From Massilia frigida (GTDB taxonomy: Bacteria > Pseudomonadota > Gammaproteobacteria > Burkholderiales > Burkholderiaceae_D): DNA of 64,000 nt. The notes under the pieces were generated by a model. It saw nothing but the letters and a program-made list of their open reading frames with translations, was not told the DNA's origin and ran no database searches. Positions 1-8,261 of this stretch are shown piece after piece (the stretch's first letter is position 1; the number at the start of each line of letters is the position of its first letter). Made by a program: the position numbers and the translations under genes. The stretch spans positions 1 through 64,000 of the forward strand of contig NZ_WHJG01000037.1 in assembly GCF_011682175.1 (NCBI RefSeq). The letters are read 5' to 3'.

Positions 1-444
1 CCTATCTGCGCATGTCCAAACTCGCTCATTTACCCGTCAATCCCTTGCAGGCCGCCGCGAAGCGGTCGGTTTCAATTAGGCGATACCGTGGCGGTCGTCA
101 AGTTTCACCGAAAACGTCATAGAGCCATTTTTGTTGACACGCCTACTGGAATGTTGAGTCTCGACTGCATGCTGAATATTCGTGACGGCGAAGATCAGAC
201 GTATCTTTCTATTTTAGAACTTGAACAACTTGTGCACCTGCGCGCACGAGCAAACTCCACGGTGAAGCCCCATCGCAGCGCCGCTATCGCGGAACAAGAG
301 GCACTCTTCGAACTCGAAGCTGGGATTCCCTTCAGACAGGTTCAGAGGCGCTCGGGGCGAGCCAAGAAAAAGAACGCCATGTCGCTTGACGAAAAATCTG
401 AAATTATCAATTATGTTCGGGGCCCGAAAAAGGTACAACGATGA
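1..444 (+). CDS. partial gene, possibly the C-terminal end of a TnsB-type transposase
   Basis: The frame is open from the first base to the stop at 442-444, so this is probably the 3' end of a gene that starts left of the window. A GTG at 88 could start a 118-residue protein, but no ribosome binding site precedes it. The visible part has a beta-rich stretch followed by a basic, charged tail (GRAKKKN, then RGPKKVQR at the very end). Its stop overlaps the start of the TnsC-type gene (ATGA), which is the place tnsB occupies in Tn7-like operons, and TnsB tails are known to contact TnsC. The catalytic DDE region is not visible, so the identity is inferred from position only. A small independent gene is the alternative. 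Confidence 0.4.
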   Translation, partial: PICACPNSLIYPSIPCRPPRSGRFQLGDTVAVVKFHRKRHRAIFVDTPTGMLSLDCMLNIRDGEDQTYLSILELEQLVHLRARANSTVKPHRSAAIAEQEALFELEAGIPFRQVQRRSGRAKKKNAMSLDEKSEIINYVRGPKKVQR

Positions 445-1252
445 GTAAGGAAAGCGCAGAAGGGCCACTGCAGGAAAGTCTCAAGCGACTGAGCAATTTG
501 GAAGAACTCCGGTCTAGGTCATCGTTTTTGCCACCTCCTGAACTGGGCCTACACCTCGATACCGCCGAGGTCGCTACCGATCGGCTACGTATCGCTTGGA
601 GCCGTATCTATTTACCGCACGAAAGTCATTTGATGCTCATGCGCGATATGGTTGATCGCGCGGTGAGATCTGTTGAGACACGTTATCCTAGCCGCGAGCA
701 GTACATGAAAGCAAGGTACTCCGGATCCCCGCTGTTGGCCGAAGAGCAGGCCTGGTGCGTCACAGGCCTCGCCGGAATTTCGAAATCGGCCACCATGACA
801 GCTATTTATAGGGTGTTTGCGAGCCTTGAGGCCTCCGGTGGAATTTTTCGCGAGACGGGCATCGAGCATAAGCCTCAACTCATCCAACACGTGCAAATCG
901 GCGCATCGACAAACCTGAACGAAATATTGTCCGCGTTAGCAAATCCGCTTTTCTTGGCCCAGCATAAAAAGGCTCAACTGCGGAGGCTCAAAGATCATCT
1001 GCGTGAGTGGTTGTATACCCAGTCCACATTGCTTATCGTGGTTGATGAACTTCAATTTCTGACGCGAAGTGCGACAGCGAGCACGCTCATCGCGAATACT
1101 ATCTCCGCCCTTTCAGAACTCGGTCCCCCTGTTTTCTATACCAGTAATTATTCTCTCGGCCACAAGTTGATGCGCCGGCCGCAGGAGGATAAGGATCGGT
1201 TGCTGGCACGTGTAACTCTGCTTGATCCACCTTCTTCAAACGATACACACTG

Positions 1253-1477
1253 GGCTAAGGTCATATCGTTATACACATCTTTTTCCGCGCAACGTCATTT
1301 CAGCCCGGGGCGGCAATTTCCATGAGGTTTTGCCTAAAAATTAAGCGAAATGCGGGTATTTTAAGATCAACCGCACTGATTCTCTGTCGTTTCATGTCGA
1401 CGGCGCCCTAGCGATGTCAGGCGCAAGTCGTTGATTTTATTATAAAAAAAGATGTGTATAACGACATGGGCTAAGGT
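1253..1477. repeat. 9-bp target site duplication around the MITE
   Basis: GGCTAAGGT occurs at 1253-1261 and again at 1469-1477, directly bordering the two inverted ends. The two preceding bases (TG) happen to match the right end of the element, so the visible direct repeat looks 11 bp long. Both copies encode the same Ala-Lys-Val segment of TnsC (WAKV on each side), which shows that the insertion is a clean addition without loss of host sequence. Confidence 0.85.
1262..1468. mobile_element. 207-bp MITE with IS50/Tn5-like inverted ends
   Basis: The element has 23-bp terminal inverted repeats (1262-1284 and 1446-1468) that differ at one base. Their inner part, TTATACACATCT, is identical to the inner 12 bases of the Tn5/IS50 mosaic end, and the outer part is also similar. 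It is flanked by a direct 9-bp repeat, GGCTAAGGT, the duplication length known for IS50/Tn5. The interior encodes no transposase, so it must have been mobilised in trans by an IS4-family (IS50 subgroup) enzyme. It sits inside the tnsC gene and introduces stop codons. No second copy was seen in the window. Confidence 0.85.
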
Positions 1478-2071
1478 GCTTACCAGCTACTTGTCCGTTG
1501 CACCAGGGCGGTTTGACACGGACATTTCCGAATGCTCTGATCAGCTTCATCGTCTGACTGCTGGCCTATACCGAGCACTGAAGGATCTTCTGTGCGAGGC
1601 CTGCCGAATTGCGTGGCGAGCCGACACTGAGAGTTTTGTCAACATGAACCACATCAGGCAAGCGTATCGGAGTCATACATACACTAGCCATAGAACTGAT
1701 ATCGAAGCCCTTGAATGGATAGGGACCTCGGCACAGGCTCGCCGGGAGCGATCAGATTTGGTGTCGCCGTTCTCAACTACGGTGGCGACACTATTGAACC
1801 GAAATTCGGAAAACGTTAGCGACCTCAAGGCGCAGGTGCCGCCTGCTGTAGCCCACATGTTCGAAAGTGCCGTAAAGGCTGATGCCCGTGTATTGCTAGA
1901 GGACTTGAGACACGCTTCCGATGAAGTTGAGGTTGGCTACAGAAAAAAGGCAACTGTTACGAAAATTTCGAAGCGCCTGGCGATGACGCCCGCATCCCTC
2001 CGTGCTGGACTTGAATCTTTAGGTAACAAAACCGTAGAGTCGCGAGGCACTTCCGGAACTGAGGAGGGCAA

Positions 2072-3820
2072 ATGAAGGACCTAATTCTCCCCGACAATGA
2101 TATCCCATGGCTCGAGGATGAAACGCTTTTTAGTTGGTGCGCGCGCTATCACAAACTTGCGGCAAACGGCGCGCCAAGAGCAACCTCATTGCAACTTTTT
2201 GGCCACGTTCGAGGAGGTTGGGTGCATGATGTTCCCTCGCGTTTAGACGCACTTGTTACCCGAACCAACGGATCACTGGGCCGTGCGAATAAAATCGTCC
2301 ATGATCACACGATCCTGCCGTTCTACTTCGCCTTCAAGCGTGAGAAGGTCGTCGAAGATGTACTACGCGCAGTACGAACCGAGGGCGTGAGTACGCAGAA
2401 ATTTAGGTTGGGCATGCTCACGAGCGGCGTCGGCGCTGCGCATCCATTTAAAGCATGCGCCGGATGCATTACTGAGGATTTTCGAAAAAACAACGTCGCA
2501 CATTGGCGGGTCGCCCACCAACTGCCCGGTGTATGGGTTTGTGCAAAACATCGCACTTTACTACTCGTCCACCTGCAACAACCGTCAAAGCGGTCGGGCT
2601 ACGCGTGGCTCTTACCTTGCCACGCCCAGCTAACGGTACCCTCATTAGTTAACGGAAACACTTCGCCAGATGAATCTTCTCTACTTTGGCGGTTGGCCGA
2701 TCTAAGCGGAATGGCGTTTTCCTCCGCAGCGTCTAAGTTTTCAGATCCGCATCGAATCGCGCGTGCGTTTCGATCACACATGGGGTCCAGAGCGTGGCTG
2801 AAATCGAAAGGCTCCGTTGACTGGAGACATGTCCTCCCAGAATTGGCGCACTTTATTTGTGAATGCCAAGGTGTACCGCCGCTCGCCCTTAGTACAGACT
2901 TACAACTGGCACAAACTCAACTGGCTCGTGTTCTATCAGCCCGGTCTTTGACACACCCTCTTCGCTACGTTGTCTGGATCGCGTTTATCTTTGGAGACTG
3001 GCAGTCGTTTTGTCTGGCCTACGAGCGTGCGGCAAGTTTTGAAGAACCGATCAATGAGACGATGCCTCATTTACCGGGCAGACTCGACGAAGCGCGGTCT
3101 GCTGCGACGCATGCGCTGTTACTCGGGACCCGGTCAGTAACCTCTATCGCCCGCGAACTTGGCGTCGACATATCGACCGTAGCAAGCTGGGCGGCAAAAG
3201 CCGGAATCTCAACTCCCCGCCGTCCGAAAAAACTTACTGAAGAAATATTTAGCAAAGCCGTGCAATTATTATTGGAAGGAAGACCAAAAAAGGACGTAGC
3301 GTCCGCCTGCGGTGTTTCCGAAGTTACCGTAACGCGGCTTCTCCGTACGACTCCGCAACTGCAGGTCAGTTGGCACCGAGTACGCCATGAATTCTCATTG
3401 GCCAAATCCCGTGGAGACTGGCTTTCGCTATCCGCACTAGAGCCGGGCTTGAGCATTAGTGCAAGGCGAGCGATCGATCAAGGAACATATGCTTGGCTGT
3501 ATCGGAATGACCTGCGGTGGTTACGCACCTTCGAAGGTGCCCAAGTACGAGTGCAGCTTAGCAACGGTGCAGCAACGCGGATGCAACGTGCTGATTTCCG
3601 GTACTCCAATGCCCTAATTGCTTTGCTGAATAGCACAAGGTCTTTCGACCGATTTAACAGCCCCAGTATCCGCCGAATACTATCGAGCGCACATGTGTTG
3701 CGAAAAATATTTGACGCTCCCCACCATTGGCCGATGACGGCAGCAGTGTTGAGGGAAATACTACCGGTTGCATCGGTCGGCTCAGTGATTGGTAAAAAAC
3801 ATCAGCTGCGTTTGCTTTAG
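2072..3820 (+). CDS. tnsD: TniQ/TnsD-family target-site selector
   Basis: TnsD proteins bind the 3' end of glmS and recruit TnsC, directing Tn7-like elements into attTn7. This 582-residue protein starts with a TniQ domain; the probable zinc ligands are C129, C132, H144/H149, C157 and H160 (CAGC ... VWVCAKH). The C-terminal half contains two helix-turn-helix-like units, around residues 355-378 (SVTSIARELGVDISTVASW) and 404-425 (PKKDVASACGVSEVTVTRLL), as expected for a DNA-reading arm. The length is somewhat above the 508 residues of Tn7 TnsD. The start overlaps the tnsC stop, so translation is probably coupled. The position of the element end beside glmS agrees with a glmS-reading TnsD. Family assignment is secure; the glmS target is inferred from context. 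Confidence 0.85.
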   Translation: MKDLILPDNDIPWLEDETLFSWCARYHKLAANGAPRATSLQLFGHVRGGWVHDVPSRLDALVTRTNGSLGRANKIVHDHTILPFYFAFKREKVVEDVLRAVRTEGVSTQKFRLGMLTSGVGAAHPFKACAGCITEDFRKNNVAHWRVAHQLPGVWVCAKHRTLLLVHLQQPSKRSGYAWLLPCHAQLTVPSLVNGNTSPDESSLLWRLADLSGMAFSSAASKFSDPHRIARAFRSHMGSRAWLKSKGSVDWRHVLPELAHFICECQGVPPLALSTDLQLAQTQLARVLSARSLTHPLRYVVWIAFIFGDWQSFCLAYERAASFEEPINETMPHLPGRLDEARSAATHALLLGTRSVTSIARELGVDISTVASWAAKAGISTPRRPKKLTEEIFSKAVQLLLEGRPKKDVASACGVSEVTVTRLLRTTPQLQVSWHRVRHEFSLAKSRGDWLSLSALEPGLSISARRAIDQGTYAWLYRNDLRWLRTFEGAQVRVQLSNGAATRMQRADFRYSNALIALLNSTRSFDRFNSPSIRRILSSAHVLRKIFDAPHHWPMTAAVLREILPVASVGSVIGKKHQLRLL

Positions 3821-3866
3821 TAAAAATTTTCCCGTACCTGACGCTAAGGCAAGATGGACGCGATGC

Positions 3867-4754
3867 TCAGTAACTTTCAAGCGCTCGATCTATATCCGAA
3901 ATAGATGCGAACAGCGCAGCCAGAATTAGCGCAAGGCTAGCGGTAGGGAAGCTGTCTGACGAGGATGTTCCAAGGGTGTCGAACTTTGGATGGGCAATGC
4001 CTGCCTTCTTATTCGCCAAGTGGGGCATATGTCGATGCACCCAAGTTGGGGGGAGCTTACTAAGCAGGATGTCACTTAAGAGAGGTGCCGAGCCCTCTTT
4101 GGAACACCTAATGTTCTGCCGATGGCACTCAGCCAGTATCACCTTACAAACCTTCAGAGATGAATATGGAACACTGCGGTCAAGCCAGCTTGTCAGCAAT
4201 TGTCCATATCGGCGCAGAACCGCGTTTTCGACCGAACTTGCCACTTCGGCATCGAGATGCTCAAACAAGCCCTGCTGAGAATGTCTAAAAAATGGGGCCG
4301 CTAACTCCGTTGACCATGCACGAAGTGGCGTGAAGTGGACGGGACACCAATCAACAGCTGGAAGATGATGCTTGCGGCGCCAGCTAGGAATCACGCAGGT
4401 CCCCCTCTCCGCGAGAAAGCACAGTTCGCAATAACGCGCTGTTGCCGCCGATTTCGGGCCAAAGAGTGCCTGGAATCCATTCTTTCTGGACGAGAGCGGC
4501 ACAAGTGCGGAATTCCTCGCGACCGCATAGTGCAACGGGTGCATCGTATGTCGAGTGAGAAGAATATCCCTGTCCATACTTAGACCTGCCGCTAGAACGA
4601 AAACCGGATTGTCTGTCGGCGGTAGCTGCAACAGCGTCCGTAGGCTCGAAATGACTAGTTCGGAATGGCAGCAGTTAGCTAAGGCAACTCGGGCGATGAT
4701 GCTGTGAGCCAACTCATCAGGAAATGGGATGACCTTGACAAATTTACGATACAT
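3867..4754 (-). CDS. tniQ: second, short TniQ-family protein
   Basis: The 295-residue product begins with the typical TniQ pattern (PFPDELAHSIIARVA at residues 10-24) and has a zinc-finger-like set C109, C112, H129/H130, C137, H140 (CELC ... VDWCPVH). It lacks the long helix-turn-helix C-terminus of the neighbouring TnsD-type protein. It is convergent with that gene (46 bp apart) and its 5' end faces the transposon terminus. Elements with two TniQ proteins usually use them for two target pathways, for example one for glmS and one for another site or, in some CRISPR-associated transposons, for the guide complex. No CRISPR array or cas gene is visible here, so the second pathway is unknown. Confidence 0.8.
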   Translation of the reverse strand: MYRKFVKVIPFPDELAHSIIARVALANCCHSELVISSLRTLLQLPPTDNPVFVLAAGLSMDRDILLTRHTMHPLHYAVARNSALVPLSSRKNGFQALFGPKSAATARYCELCFLAERGTCVIPSWRRKHHLPAVDWCPVHFTPLRAWSTELAAPFFRHSQQGLFEHLDAEVASSVENAVLRRYGQLLTSWLDRSVPYSSLKVCKVILAECHRQNIRCSKEGSAPLLSDILLSKLPPTWVHRHMPHLANKKAGIAHPKFDTLGTSSSDSFPTASLALILAALFASISDIDRALESY

Positions 4755-4901
4755 TTATTGGCAACTGCCAGTAGATCTTCAGTAACGACGATCCACTGGG
4801 CAGCTATTTATTGAAGGTATTGCACGAACAGCGGCAGGGGCAGGAGCAAGAACACGCGACCGACTTTATTGATTTAAGACTGACTATATTTGTTCCAGTC
4901 A
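4755..4901. mobile_element. Tn7-like transposon end with TnsB-type binding sites
   Basis: Read on the minus strand from 4901, the end begins TGACTGGAACAAATATAGTC. It is followed by TCTTAAATCAATAAAGTC, and further in by TTCAATAAATAGC. These resemble the TnsB sites of Tn7, whose consensus contains ACAATAAAGTCTTAAAC. The terminal TG is 22 bases past the glmS stop. This region also lies upstream of the second tniQ gene and so may hold its promoter. The exact terminal base is inferred from the resemblance and distance. Confidence 0.7.
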
Positions 4902-4960
4902 TGAGTCAGCACGCCAGCTGCTTTTACTCCACCGTCACCGACTTGGCCAGATTACGCGGC
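4902..4960 (-). other. attTn7 region: glmS 3' end and insertion point
   Basis: TnsD of Tn7 reads the last codons of glmS, and insertion occurs about 25 bases beyond the stop. The stop is at 4924-4926 and the proposed transposon boundary at 4901/4902. The five bases 4902-4906 would be one copy of the expected target duplication. The glmS reading frame is intact up to its conserved C-terminal KSVTVE, so the insertion does no harm to the host gene. Confidence 0.7.
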
Positions 4961-6753
4961 TTGTCCACATCCGTACCCTTGGCCAGCGCGGTGTGATACG
5001 CCAGCAATTGCAGCGCCACAACGTGCAGGATCGGGGACAGCAGGCCGTAGTGTTCCGGCAAACGAATCACATGCAAGCCATCGCCCGAGGTGATGCGCGA
5101 ATCGACGTCGGCGAACACATACAGTTGGCCGCCGCGGGCGCGTACTTCCTGCATGTTCGATTTCAGCTTTTCCAGCAGCGCATCGTTCGGTGCGATCGTG
5201 ACGACCGGCATTTCATCGGTCACCAGCGCCAGCGGACCATGCTTAAGTTCGCCCGCAGGATACGCTTCGGCGTGGATGTACGAAATTTCCTTGAGCTTCA
5301 AGGCACCTTCCAGAGCGATCGGATAGTGCATGCCGCGGCCGAGGAACAGCGCATTGTCCTTGCGCGCAAAGTCGTCGGCCCAGGCGATGATCTGCGGTTC
5401 CAGCGCCAGCACTGCGGAAATGGCCACCGGCAGGTGACGCATTTCTTTCAGGTAGGTCGCTTCTTCTTCGTCGCTCAAGCGGCCATTGACTTGCGCCAGG
5501 GTCAGGGTCAGCAGGAACAGCGCGGCCAGCTGGGTGGTGAAGGCCTTGGTCGATGCCACGCCCACTTCCACGCCGGCACGGGTGATGTACGACAGCGCGC
5601 ATTCACGCACCATGGCGCTGGTCGCGACGTTGCAAATGGTCAGGGTGTGCACCATGCCCAGGCTGCGCGCATGCTTGAGCGCGGCCAGGGTGTCGGCCGT
5701 TTCACCGCTTTGCGAAATCGTCACCACCAGGGTGTTCGGATGCGGCACGCTGTCGCGGTAGCGGTATTCGCTGGCGATCTCGACCTGGACCGGGACCTTG
5801 GCCACCGATTCCATCCAGTACTTGGCGGTCAGGCCCGAGTAGTAGCTGGTGCCGCACGCCAAAATCAACACGCGGTCGATCTGCTTGAAGACCTTGAACG
5901 CATTGTCGCCGAACAGTTCCGGCATGATGCCGGTCACGCCTTCGAGCGTGTCGCCGATGACGCGCGGCTGCTCGAAGATTTCCTTCTGCATGTAGTGGCG
6001 GTACGGGCCCAGCTCAGCCGCGCCGGTGTGCGCGTGCACGGTCTTGACTTCGCGCAGGACCGGCTTGCCGTCGACGTCGACGACCCAGACCTTGGCCAGT
6101 TGCAGGTCGACCACGTCGCCTTCTTCCAGGTAGATGATCTGGTCGGTGGTACCGGCCAGCGCCATGGCGTCGGAGGCGACGAAGTTTTCGCCCTGGCCGA
6201 CGCCGACGATCAGCGGCGAACCCTGGCGCGCAGCGACCACGCGGTGCGGTTCTTCGCGGCTGAATACGGCAATCGCGTAGGCGCCAGTCAGGCGCTTGAC
6301 GGCCAGCTGGACGGTCTCGAACAGGTCGCCGCTATACATGTGGTCAACCAGGTGGGCGATGACTTCGGTATCGGTCTGGCTCTGGAACACGTAGCCGAGC
6401 GCGGTCAGTTCGGCGCGCAGTTCGTCGTGGTTTTCGATGATGCCGTTGTGGACCAGGGCGATGCGGGCGTTCTCTTCGGTTGGCGAAAAGTGCGGGTGCG
6501 CATTGTGCGATGCCGGCGCGCCGTGCGTGGCCCAGCGCGTGTGGGCGATGCCGGTGAAGCCTTGCAGGCCGGCGCCGGCGATCTGCGTTTCCAGGTCGGC
6601 CACGCGCGAGGTGCTGCGCGAACGCTGCAGCTTGCCGTCGACGTGCAGCGCGACGCCGCACGAGTCGTAGCCGCGGTACTCAAGCCGCTTCAAGCCCTCG
6701 ACCAGGATGGGAGTGATGTTGCGTTGTGCTACTGCTCCGACGATACCGCACAT
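4924..6753 (-). CDS. glmS: glutamine--fructose-6-phosphate aminotransferase (isomerizing)
   Basis: GlmS makes glucosamine-6-phosphate from fructose-6-phosphate and glutamine, the first step toward UDP-GlcNAc for peptidoglycan and LPS. The chosen start gives MCGIVGAV, in which Met removal exposes the N-terminal nucleophile Cys; the upstream in-frame ATG at 6858 would bury it and is rejected. A GAGG lies six bases before this start. The length is 609 residues, equal to E. coli GlmS. An N-terminal class II amidotransferase domain is followed by two SIS sugar-isomerase domains and the C-terminal KSVTVE. It is divergent from an Lrp-family gene, and its downstream flank is occupied by a Tn7-like transposon. 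GlmU, which acts later in the same pathway, lies 3 kb away. Confidence 0.98.
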   Translation of the reverse strand: MCGIVGAVAQRNITPILVEGLKRLEYRGYDSCGVALHVDGKLQRSRSTSRVADLETQIAGAGLQGFTGIAHTRWATHGAPASHNAHPHFSPTEENARIALVHNGIIENHDELRAELTALGYVFQSQTDTEVIAHLVDHMYSGDLFETVQLAVKRLTGAYAIAVFSREEPHRVVAARQGSPLIVGVGQGENFVASDAMALAGTTDQIIYLEEGDVVDLQLAKVWVVDVDGKPVLREVKTVHAHTGAAELGPYRHYMQKEIFEQPRVIGDTLEGVTGIMPELFGDNAFKVFKQIDRVLILACGTSYYSGLTAKYWMESVAKVPVQVEIASEYRYRDSVPHPNTLVVTISQSGETADTLAALKHARSLGMVHTLTICNVATSAMVRECALSYITRAGVEVGVASTKAFTTQLAALFLLTLTLAQVNGRLSDEEEATYLKEMRHLPVAISAVLALEPQIIAWADDFARKDNALFLGRGMHYPIALEGALKLKEISYIHAEAYPAGELKHGPLALVTDEMPVVTIAPNDALLEKLKSNMQEVRARGGQLYVFADVDSRITSGDGLHVIRLPEHYGLLSPILHVVALQLLAYHTALAKGTDVDKPRNLAKSVTVE

Positions 6754-6915
6754 GATGACCTCGATCTGAAAATGAATGAATGCGCAGATCGTAGTTGAGC
6801 TACCATGAAATATGCTTTCTAATTTGCTACTATATTGAGTATTTATTTCATCACTCATGAGACATGAATTTATATTTCATTTATCGACCATTTTCTTTTC
6901 TAATCACTAAAATCC
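6754..6915. promoter_or_regulatory. AT-rich divergent promoter region between glmS and lrp-like gene
   Basis: This 162-bp gap separates two divergent genes and must hold both promoters. It is very AT-rich for this genome and contains ATGAAATA/TATTTCAT-type segments in both orientations (for example around 6805-6815 and 6860-6885) that could be Lrp-family binding sites. No clear sigma-70 boxes were assigned, and no glmS ribozyme-like element was recognised. Confidence 0.45.
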
Positions 6916-7383
6916 ATGACCGCCAATGATCTCGACGACGTCGACCGCCGCATTTTGAATATCCTCCAGCTTGACGCATCGCATACCAATGCGGAGCTGG
7001 CCGAGCTGGTCCACGTATCGCCGCCGACCTGCCTGCGCCGGGTGAAGTACATGACCGAGGGCGGCGTCATCGAGCGCCAGGTGGCCATCGTGGCGCCGGA
7101 AAAGGTGGGCGCGCGCCTGACCGCCATCGTCGAAATCACGCTCGATGTGCAGGCCGCCGAGCGCATGGACGAGTTCGAGCAGCATGTGGCGGCCGAAGCA
7201 GCCGTGCTGCAATGCTACCGGGTCGCCCCGGGGCCGGATTTCGTGCTCATCGTCCAGGTCGCCGACATGCCCGCCTACCACGCCCTGGCGCACCGCCTGT
7301 TCGCCACGCGCACCAATGTGCGCAACGTGAAAGCCTATTTTTCCACCTTCCGCAGCAAGTTCGAAACCCGCATCGCCGTCTGA
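6916..7383 (+). CDS. Lrp/AsnC-family transcriptional regulator
   Basis: The 155-residue protein has the standard layout: an N-terminal winged helix-turn-helix (NAELAELVHVSPPTCLRRVKYM, about residues 25-48) and a C-terminal RAM/effector domain (from about residue 70) that forms the oligomer and binds amino acids. Proteins of this family typically sense amino-acid supply and often regulate the gene facing them. It is divergent from glmS, with an AT-rich gap between them, and is followed 107 bp later by an ABC exporter pair on the same strand, so either could be a target. The effector cannot be told from sequence. Confidence 0.9.
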   Translation: MTANDLDDVDRRILNILQLDASHTNAELAELVHVSPPTCLRRVKYMTEGGVIERQVAIVAPEKVGARLTAIVEITLDVQAAERMDEFEQHVAAEAAVLQCYRVAPGPDFVLIVQVADMPAYHALAHRLFATRTNVRNVKAYFSTFRSKFETRIAV

Positions 7384-7490
7384 TTATTGCCTTTGAGCAA
7401 TCTCAACGGCAGCCCGGCGGAAACAGGTTCTACTCGAAGCTGCTGGGCGTCCTGGTGGACGCCGGGCGCGTCGAAGTGGGAGGTGGGGCG

Positions 7491-8261
7491 ATGAATGACA
7501 TCCTGGAACACGCTGGGCCGGCGCCCAAGCCGCATGGCGACCTGGTGCGCCTGACGGGCGTGCACAAGTATTACGGCGGCGGGCTGTCCGCCGTGCATGC
7601 CCTCGATGGCGTCAACCTGCAAGTGGGCATGGCGGACATGGTGGCCATTTGCGGTCCCGCCGGCAGCGGCAAGACCACCTTGCTGAACCTGATCGGCATG
7701 CTCGAATATGCCAACGAAGGCAGTGTCGTGATCGCCAACCTGCTGATCGCCCGCCTGCCCGAACAAGCCCGCGCCGACTTGCGCAACGAAATGATGGGCT
7801 TCGTGTTCCAGGCCTTTACCCTGATCCCGGTGCTGACCGCGCGCGAAAACGTGCTGCTGCCGCTGATGTTGCGCGGCCGCCTGGCGCACAAGGACTTGCA
7901 CGCCGCCCATGCGCGCGCCGACGAGCTGCTCGGCCTGCTTGGCCTGGCGACCCACGCCAACACCTTTCCGGCGCGGCTCGATCCCAGCCAGAGCCAGCGC
8001 GTGGCGATCGCACGGGCGCTGCTGGCCAAGCCACGCCTGGTGCTGGCCGACGAGCCCACCTCGCGCCTGGACAGCGCCTGCATCCGCCTGGTGATGGATT
8101 TGTTCGCCCAGCAGCAGCACGAGCACGGCACCGCCTTCATCGTCTCGACCCGCGACCAGCGCCAGCTCAACCGCGTCACGCGCACGCTGCAACTGCGCGA
8201 CGGCCGCCTGCACGCCGTGCTGGCCGATGCCGGCCGCGAACCTTTCCGGGTCCAGCTATGA
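7491..8261 (+). CDS. ABC transporter ATP-binding protein, MacB/LolD type, with degenerate motifs
   Basis: The 256-residue protein starts at ATG 7491 behind a GGGAGGTGGGG Shine-Dalgarno stretch; upstream in-frame codons overlap the Lrp gene and are rejected. Walker A (GPAGSGKTT, 55-63), the Q-loop (Q107) and Walker B (LVLADEP, 183-189) are intact. The signature motif, normally LSGGQ, reads LDPSQ (163-167), and the switch-loop His is replaced (STRDQ, Arg at 221). The family normally powers lipoprotein release or export of peptides and small molecules through FtsX-like permeases. The changed residues suggest weak or altered ATP hydrolysis. The stop overlaps the permease start (ATGA at 8258). Confidence 0.85.
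   Translation: MNDILEHAGPAPKPHGDLVRLTGVHKYYGGGLSAVHALDGVNLQVGMADMVAICGPAGSGKTTLLNLIGMLEYANEGSVVIANLLIARLPEQARADLRNEMMGFVFQAFTLIPVLTARENVLLPLMLRGRLAHKDLHAAHARADELLGLLGLATHANTFPARLDPSQSQRVAIARALLAKPRLVLADEPTSRLDSACIRLVMDLFAQQQHEHGTAFIVSTRDQRQLNRVTRTLQLRDGRLHAVLADAGREPFRVQL

Larger units (their letters stand above)
441..2075 (+). pseudogene. tnsC: TnsC/TniB-type AAA+ ATPase gene, interrupted by a MITE
   Basis: In Tn7-like elements this ATPase links target selectors of the TnsD/TniQ type to the transposase. The first part (441 to about 1261) has a Walker A motif GLAGISKS at residues 109-116, a Walker B motif LLIVVDELQF at 197-206 and a sensor-like Asn near 226. The frame then runs into inserted DNA and stops at 1323-1325 after 20 foreign codons. 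The native frame resumes at about 1478 and continues to 2075. The insertion plus target duplication is 216 bp (72 codons), so both halves are in the same frame and precise excision would give a 472-residue protein. An ATG inside the right end of the insertion (1452) could restart translation of the C-terminal part, but it has no good ribosome binding site. The stop overlaps the next gene's start (ATGA at 2072). Confidence 0.85.
1..4901. mobile_element. Tn7-like transposon, glmS-proximal part
   Basis: This stretch carries a TnsC-type ATPase gene, a long TniQ/TnsD-type gene and a second TniQ gene, and it ends 22 bases downstream of the glmS stop codon, where Tn7 inserts. Its base composition is visibly less GC-rich than everything to the right. 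The first three genes overlap by ATGA and read toward glmS; the second TniQ gene reads the other way. The far end, any cargo, tnsA and most of tnsB lie left of the window. Because tnsC is interrupted by a MITE, the element is probably unable to move on its own. The classification rests on gene content, order and insertion site; the 5-bp target duplication cannot be checked without the other end. Confidence 0.88.

Noticed and set aside
1262-1468. Tn5 mosaic-end-like sequence as leftover Nextera adapter
   Set aside because: The outer bases differ from the commercial mosaic end, both inverted ends are present with a 9-bp target duplication, and the interior is unrelated to adapters.
1251-1477. 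11-bp target duplication TGGGCTAAGGT with a 205-bp element
   Set aside because: Assigning the last two bases to the element gives longer, better-matched inverted ends (23 bp, one mismatch) and the 9-bp duplication typical of IS50-type elements.
1-4901. CRISPR array or cas genes in the Tn7-like part
   Set aside because: No regularly spaced repeats with unique spacers and no Cas-like proteins are visible in this part; the rest of the element is outside the window.
4993-6798. Long open frame antisense to glmS (also ones antisense to mnmG, vgrG and atpA)
   Set aside because: These frames are typical shadows of GC-rich genes, have low-complexity His/Arg/Gln-rich products and lie opposite well-supported genes.
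4924-6858. Longer GlmS with 35 extra N-terminal residues
   Set aside because: GlmS needs an N-terminal Cys after Met removal; the start at 6753 gives MCGIVG and the standard 609 residues.
6754-6915. glmS ribozyme-riboswitch
   Set aside because: The leader is short and AT-rich without the recognisable ribozyme core; this element is known mainly from Gram-positive bacteria.
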